A stretch of 64,000 nt of DNA from Chloracidobacterium sp. (lineage in GTDB: Bacteria; Acidobacteriota; Blastocatellia; Pyrinomonadales; Pyrinomonadaceae): assembly GCA_016711345.1 (NCBI GenBank), contig JADJTD010000001.1:1984001-2048000 (forward strand), read 5' to 3'. The notes below the pieces were generated by a model. The model did no database searches. It worked only from the letters and a program-made list of their open reading frames with translations, and was not told where the DNA came from. Below are positions 60,176 through 64,000 of this stretch, in pieces (position 1 is the first letter of the stretch; every line of letters starts with the position of its first letter). The position numbers were made by a program, and so were the translations under genes.

Positions 60176-62620
60176 ATGGCGAACGATAAATCATTGATCA
60201 AAACCGAGCAGAGTTCTGCACCGATACAGCCGTATTCGGTTGATTCCGATCCGGGATACGGTTATGACTTTTACGCGCCCAGCAATGGGAACGAAGTCTC
60301 GCAAAAGAAGCAATTCCTTAGATTTTTCTCGATACTGCGCAAGCATTGGCGCCTTATTGTGGGCACGGTTGTGGTTATTACAACGTTGGTGGTGCTGTAT
60401 GAGGCCCAAAGACCTGACTATTATGCAGCGGTTGCCAGAATACAGGTTAACGGTGAGATGAACCCTGCGGTCAGCGGCGGCGGCGGCAGTTCCATCATCC
60501 TAAATCAAGGCAATGATCCGGTGTATTTTACGACCCAGTTACGCATTTTAGAAGGCACGGGTCTATTACGCAGGGTGGCAAAGGTTTTAGATCTGGAGCA
60601 TAACGAAGCATTTACAAATCCTAATAAGGGTAAAAAACTGAATACCCTTCAAAACGTACTAAAAATGTTCGGACTGTACGAACCTGCTCAATCTGAGATC
60701 GCCGCAAGCGATACAGCGACCAATAATTTGGAATTGACGCCGGAAGCCTTGACCGATCTTGACAAAGAAGCTGAGAAACTCGCACCCTATGTCAGCAAGA
60801 TCAAGAGGGGCCTGACCATCATGCCGGTAAAAGATACAAGAACGGCTAACAAGGAAACTCGTTTGATCGAAATAGGGTTTACTCACGGTGAGCCTGGTGT
60901 CGCTGCAAAGATCGCCAACGCTATCGCTGATACCTATGTGCTTCAAAATCTGGAGCGAAAGGTGGAGACAAATGCGACTGCAAGTGAATTCTTGCAAAAA
61001 CGCGTTGCGGAATTGCAGTCTCAAATTCGTGAGAGTGAGGAGCGGTTAATAAATTACTCCCGGGACAATCAGATAATTTCTTTGGATCCTAGTCAAAATA
61101 CAGTTGTCCAGCGTCTAGGCGACCTTAATAATAAACTTGGGGCGGCGGAAAACGAGCGAATCTCTGCGGAAGCAGCGTATCGAGCCGCAATGCAAAATCC
61201 AATGTCTGCAGCGGCTGCAGAAAACTCCGATCCGCGCACCGCAGGACTTCAGGGCCAATTGACAACACTGCGACAACAACTCGCACAGTTGAAAACCGAA
61301 TATACCGATGAGTGGCCGGAAGTACAGCGAGTGCAGCGTCAAATAAATTTGTTGGAAAACGAGCTCCGGACAAGTCAAAAAAGATCGAAAGATACTCAAG
61401 CTTCCCAACTGGAACAGCGATACCGAGAAGCGGCCGCGAAAGAACGTGAATTAAGGGCTGATTTTGATGTGCAGCGCGGAGCAGTGCTTGCTCAAAATCA
61501 AGCTGCCATTAACTACCGGATCATCCAACAGGAGATCGATACGAACAGGACGTTGTTGGCCGACCTTCTTCAAAAATCCAAAGAGACAGAGGTTATTCTC
61601 AACGGCACACCGAATAATGTTCTCGTGGCAGATCGGGCACTTGTACCTCGTGGACCAGACGGGCCGCGAAGAACAAAGGAAGTGCTCATGGCTTTCATAC
61701 TGTCAATATTCCTAGGTATTGGCCTCGCATTTTTGGTGAACTGGCTTGATGATACGATCCGCGTTTTTGATGATGTGGAAGCAAAGCTCGGCACACCGGT
61801 CATTGGAATGATACCTGGGATACATCAAGGAATGCTAAAGCGGTTAACGTCATCGCGTCGTCAATTAGGCGACGGTGGCCGAGGATCGGCGATTGTTCCC
61901 AACGACTTTGACCAACCAGTTGTTCGTGAGGCCTTTAATCAGGTTCGAACATCGCTCTTGCTCTCGACAAATGGACCAGGACCAAAAACTGTTCTTGTTA
62001 CATCGGGGCAACCTTCTGAAGGCAAGACGCTTACGTCGTTAAACCTTGCAAAATGCTTGGCAGAAATGGGCGGAAAAGTACTATTGATAGATGCCGACCT
62101 GCGCTGTCCGAAAATGCACCTAATTAACGGCTTTGACAATATAAAGGGTTTGGGAGATCTGCTCACAATGAACGGAGCGGCGATGGATAACCTAGACGGG
62201 GCAATTATCGAGGATATTTCAAGCAATCTCGATCTAATGACCTCCGGAAGGGCAATTCCAAGTCCGGCGACGTTGTTCAGCATGGGCAAAATGCGAGAGA
62301 TAATAGATAAGCTAGGTGAAACATATAAATATATTGTGATTGATTCGCCGCCGGCACTTTACTTTGCAGACAGCGTTTTGCTTGCATCTGATGTTGATGC
62401 GGTTCTCCTCGTTGGACGCGTGAATTTTAGTTCATCAGAAATACTATCTCTCGCTAAGAAAAAGCTGCAGGATGTAAATGCAAACATTGTTGGTATCGTT
62501 CTAAACGATGTTCCTATTGGCGGTTATCAGTACTATAACAGTGAATATTATTCGGACGATTCTGAGACAAAAAATACAAATGGAAACGGCGATGGCGGAG
62601 CAATTCTGCATCTCGAATAA
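60176..62620 (+). CDS. Wzc-like polysaccharide co-polymerase with tyrosine autokinase domain
   Basis: 814 residues. N-terminal membrane helix (LIVGTVVVITTLVVLYEAQ, about 60-80), Wzz domain and long periplasmic coiled coil (about 260-470), second helix (LMAFILSIFLGIGLAFLVNWLDD), then a BY-kinase domain: Walker A SGQPSEGKTLTSLN (G616-K617-T618), VLLIDADLRCPK (D639, D641) and YIVIDSPPALYFADS. The C-terminal tail YQYYNSEYYSDD is a tyrosine cluster for autophosphorylation. It controls length and export of the polymer with the GumB-like channel. Confidence 0.93.
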   Translation: MANDKSLIKTEQSSAPIQPYSVDSDPGYGYDFYAPSNGNEVSQKKQFLRFFSILRKHWRLIVGTVVVITTLVVLYEAQRPDYYAAVARIQVNGEMNPAVSGGGGSSIILNQGNDPVYFTTQLRILEGTGLLRRVAKVLDLEHNEAFTNPNKGKKLNTLQNVLKMFGLYEPAQSEIAASDTATNNLELTPEALTDLDKEAEKLAPYVSKIKRGLTIMPVKDTRTANKETRLIEIGFTHGEPGVAAKIANAIADTYVLQNLERKVETNATASEFLQKRVAELQSQIRESEERLINYSRDNQIISLDPSQNTVVQRLGDLNNKLGAAENERISAEAAYRAAMQNPMSAAAAENSDPRTAGLQGQLTTLRQQLAQLKTEYTDEWPEVQRVQRQINLLENELRTSQKRSKDTQASQLEQRYREAAAKERELRADFDVQRGAVLAQNQAAINYRIIQQEIDTNRTLLADLLQKSKETEVILNGTPNNVLVADRALVPRGPDGPRRTKEVLMAFILSIFLGIGLAFLVNWLDDTIRVFDDVEAKLGTPVIGMIPGIHQGMLKRLTSSRRQLGDGGRGSAIVPNDFDQPVVREAFNQVRTSLLLSTNGPGPKTVLVTSGQPSEGKTLTSLNLAKCLAEMGGKVLLIDADLRCPKMHLINGFDNIKGLGDLLTMNGAAMDNLDGAIIEDISSNLDLMTSGRAIPSPATLFSMGKMREIIDKLGETYKYIVIDSPPALYFADSVLLASDVDAVLLVGRVNFSSSEILSLAKKKLQDVNANIVGIVLNDVPIGGYQYYNSEYYSDDSETKNTNGNGDGGAILHLE

Positions 62621-62656
62621 CGATTGCGGACCTTCTGAATTACTCTATAGTTTCCC

Positions 62657-63739
62657 ATGGAAAAATCATTTCGAAATCATTGCATGAGCAAAATCGGCGT
62701 ACCGTTTGCCGACGGACGTTGTTTGATCATCGGCGAGGTTGCGCAGTCTCATGACGGCAGTTTGGGAATGGCTCATTCCTTTATCGATGCGATCGCAGAT
62801 GCAGGCGCGGATGCTGTTAAGTTTCAGACGCATATTGCTGCAGAAGAAAGCACTCCGAGCGAGCCGTGGCGGATCAAATTTAGCCCTCAGGATGAAACAC
62901 GATACGAGTATTGGAAGCGAATGGAATTTACAAAGTCGCAATGGCTTGGTTTGAAGGAACATGCCGACGAGCGCGGAATTCTGTTTATGAGTTCGGCATT
63001 TTCTGATGCGGCTGTGGAATTGCTTTCTGATATTGGGATGAAGGTGTGGAAAATTGCTTCTGGTGAGATCGGTAGTGTGCAGCTTCTGCGGCGAATTGCA
63101 GGAACAGGTGACCCAATCATACTTTCTTCAGGAATGAGTGACTGGGCGGAATTAGACGCCGCAGTCGATGTTGTTCGGGAAACTGGAAACCAGCTTGCGG
63201 TGCTGCAATGTACGACAGCGTATCCTTGTCCGCCGGAATCCGTCGGGCTTAACATGCTCGACGTTTTAAGAGAAAGATACCAAATTCCCGTAGGCTTGTC
63301 CGACCACACCGGAAATGTATTTGCGGGTCTGGCCGCTGTTACGTTGGGGGCCGAGATACTCGAGATCCACGTCGCAATGAGTCGCGAGATGTTCGGGCCT
63401 GACGTAAAAGCTTCGGTTACGACAAGTGAATTAAGGCAATTGGTCGATGGTAGTAGACAGATCGAGAAAATGATCGCGTCACCTATTGATAAGGCCAAGA
63501 TGGCGGGTGAAATGTCACATCTGCGATCGTTATTTACAAAGAGTATTGTTGCGGGAGCCGATCTTTCTGCCGGTACGATTTTGGCTCAAGAACATCTGAA
63601 GCTAAAAAAACCCGGTACGGGAATGCCCGCGTCGCAATTGCCCGATATTTTGGGTAAGAAACTTAGCCGTGATCTGCAGGTGGATGAATTTATTCAATTT
63701 ACCGACCTTGTAGAGTCCAAGAACGGCTCTGGAGATTAA
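62657..63739 (+). CDS. neuB: N-acetylneuraminate/legionaminate synthase family protein (NeuB-like)
   Basis: 360 residues (the Met at 62684 is an alternative start). TIM-barrel motifs: LIIGEVAQSHDGSLGMAHSFIDAIADAGADAVKFQTH, MKVWKIASGEIGSVQLL, ILSSGMSDWAELD, LQCTTAYPCPPESVGLN and VGLSDHTGNV. A C-terminal SAF/antifreeze-like domain (LFTKSIVAGADLSAGTILAQEHLKLKKPGTGMPASQLPDILGKKL) is typical. It condenses phosphoenolpyruvate with a hexosamine to form a nonulosonic acid; which sugar is not known. Confidence 0.92.
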   Translation: MEKSFRNHCMSKIGVPFADGRCLIIGEVAQSHDGSLGMAHSFIDAIADAGADAVKFQTHIAAEESTPSEPWRIKFSPQDETRYEYWKRMEFTKSQWLGLKEHADERGILFMSSAFSDAAVELLSDIGMKVWKIASGEIGSVQLLRRIAGTGDPIILSSGMSDWAELDAAVDVVRETGNQLAVLQCTTAYPCPPESVGLNMLDVLRERYQIPVGLSDHTGNVFAGLAAVTLGAEILEIHVAMSREMFGPDVKASVTTSELRQLVDGSRQIEKMIASPIDKAKMAGEMSHLRSLFTKSIVAGADLSAGTILAQEHLKLKKPGTGMPASQLPDILGKKLSRDLQVDEFIQFTDLVESKNGSGD

Positions 63740-63745
63740 TATCTG

Positions 63746-64000
63746 ATGTCACGAAAAATTTGTGTTGTTGTAACGGCGAGGCCAAGCTACAGCCGTGTAA
63801 AAACTGTACTACAGGCAATTAAGGATCACCCCGATCTCGAATTGCAGCTTGTAGTCGCAGCATCTGCGCTGCTGGATCGATACGGAACGGCTGTGAACTT
63901 TATCGAGAAGGACGGTTTTGCAATCGATGCGCGCGTTTACATGGTTTTGGAAGGTGAAAACCCTGCGTCAATGGCCAAAACCACCGGCTTGGGAATCCTT
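63746..64000 (+). CDS. neuC: UDP-GlcNAc 2-epimerase (hydrolysing), NeuC-like, partial
   Basis: 85 codons from the ATG at 63746, running off the window. MSRKICVVVTARPSYSRVKTVLQAIKDHPD is the start of hydrolysing UDP-N-acetylglucosamine 2-epimerases, with the R-P-S-Y/R-x-E-Y stretch near the nucleotide site. It would supply ManNAc-type precursor to NeuB six bases upstream. The rest of the gene lies outside. Confidence 0.8.
   Translation, partial: MSRKICVVVTARPSYSRVKTVLQAIKDHPDLELQLVVAASALLDRYGTAVNFIEKDGFAIDARVYMVLEGENPASMAKTTGLGIL

Overview
The window reads as one contiguous stretch of a Gram-negative, mid-GC bacterial chromosome, most likely an Acidobacteriota member near Blastocatellia. This placement is inferred from a VWFA-related protein of the acidobacterial type, HAF-repeat and DUF1844 proteins, five multiheme c-type cytochromes, and many imperfect palindromic or short-period tandem repeats between genes. 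It was not tested by any search. Housekeeping genes are intact, so this is a normal chromosomal region with accessory patches.

Layout. 0-6 kb: start of a probable mazG (minus), a DUF1844 protein, an MBL-fold phosphodiesterase, and a class Ia ribonucleotide reductase (nrdA, small secreted protein, nrdB) behind a sigma70-like promoter. 6-10.5 kb: an accessory patch with a secreted HAF/FnIII/Ig protein, a decayed copy of the nrdB 3' end, and a GC-rich sulfatase whose conserved N-terminus lies upstream of every usable start codon. 10.5-34 kb: deoxyhypusine-synthase-like protein, DUF6794 protein, ribF, an ABC1/UbiB kinase, an orphan AbrB-type antitoxin, a CBM9-like protein carrying a strange recurring 9-mer, tatA, prolyl aminopeptidase, a minus-strand block (asnB, GT2, two methyltransferases, a gluzincin-like protein), thyA, a VWA protein, an FmdB zinc ribbon, lipocalin, trxB, PilZ, enoyl-CoA hydratase and tRNA-Ala(GGC). 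34.4-48.6 kb: a segment bracketed by inverted copies of a ~21-bp-period repeat, with a beta-helix/dockerin/cohesin-like protein, a decaheme cytochrome with a propeller domain, an outer-membrane barrel and the first cytochrome operon. 48.7-56.5 kb: a second operon with a tetraheme cytochrome, a zinc-ribbon membrane protein, a cyclic-nucleotide-domain/16-Cys Fe-S/membrane fusion, an FHA/heptaheme fusion, an Fe-S flavoprotein and a TPR protein. 56.5-64 kb: an exopolysaccharide locus with two LuxR-type regulators, GumB/Wza-like export, Wzc-like co-polymerase, NeuB and the start of NeuC.

How it works together (inference). The block at 37.7-56.5 kb encodes 39 CxxCH heme sites in five proteins, a cytoplasmic-type FAD/Fe-S oxidoreductase anchored to the membrane, a 16-Cys Fe-S protein fused to cyclic-nucleotide-binding domains and membrane helices, a cytochrome tethered to a cytoplasmic FHA domain, and an outer-membrane barrel. 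The parts suggest a regulated electron conduit from cytoplasmic reductant across the periplasm, perhaps to the cell surface. I do not recognise it as a characterised complex and regard it as the best candidate for an undescribed system here. Two genes heading its operons (43945 and 48777) have promoter-like elements so close to the ATG that leaderless transcripts are likely.
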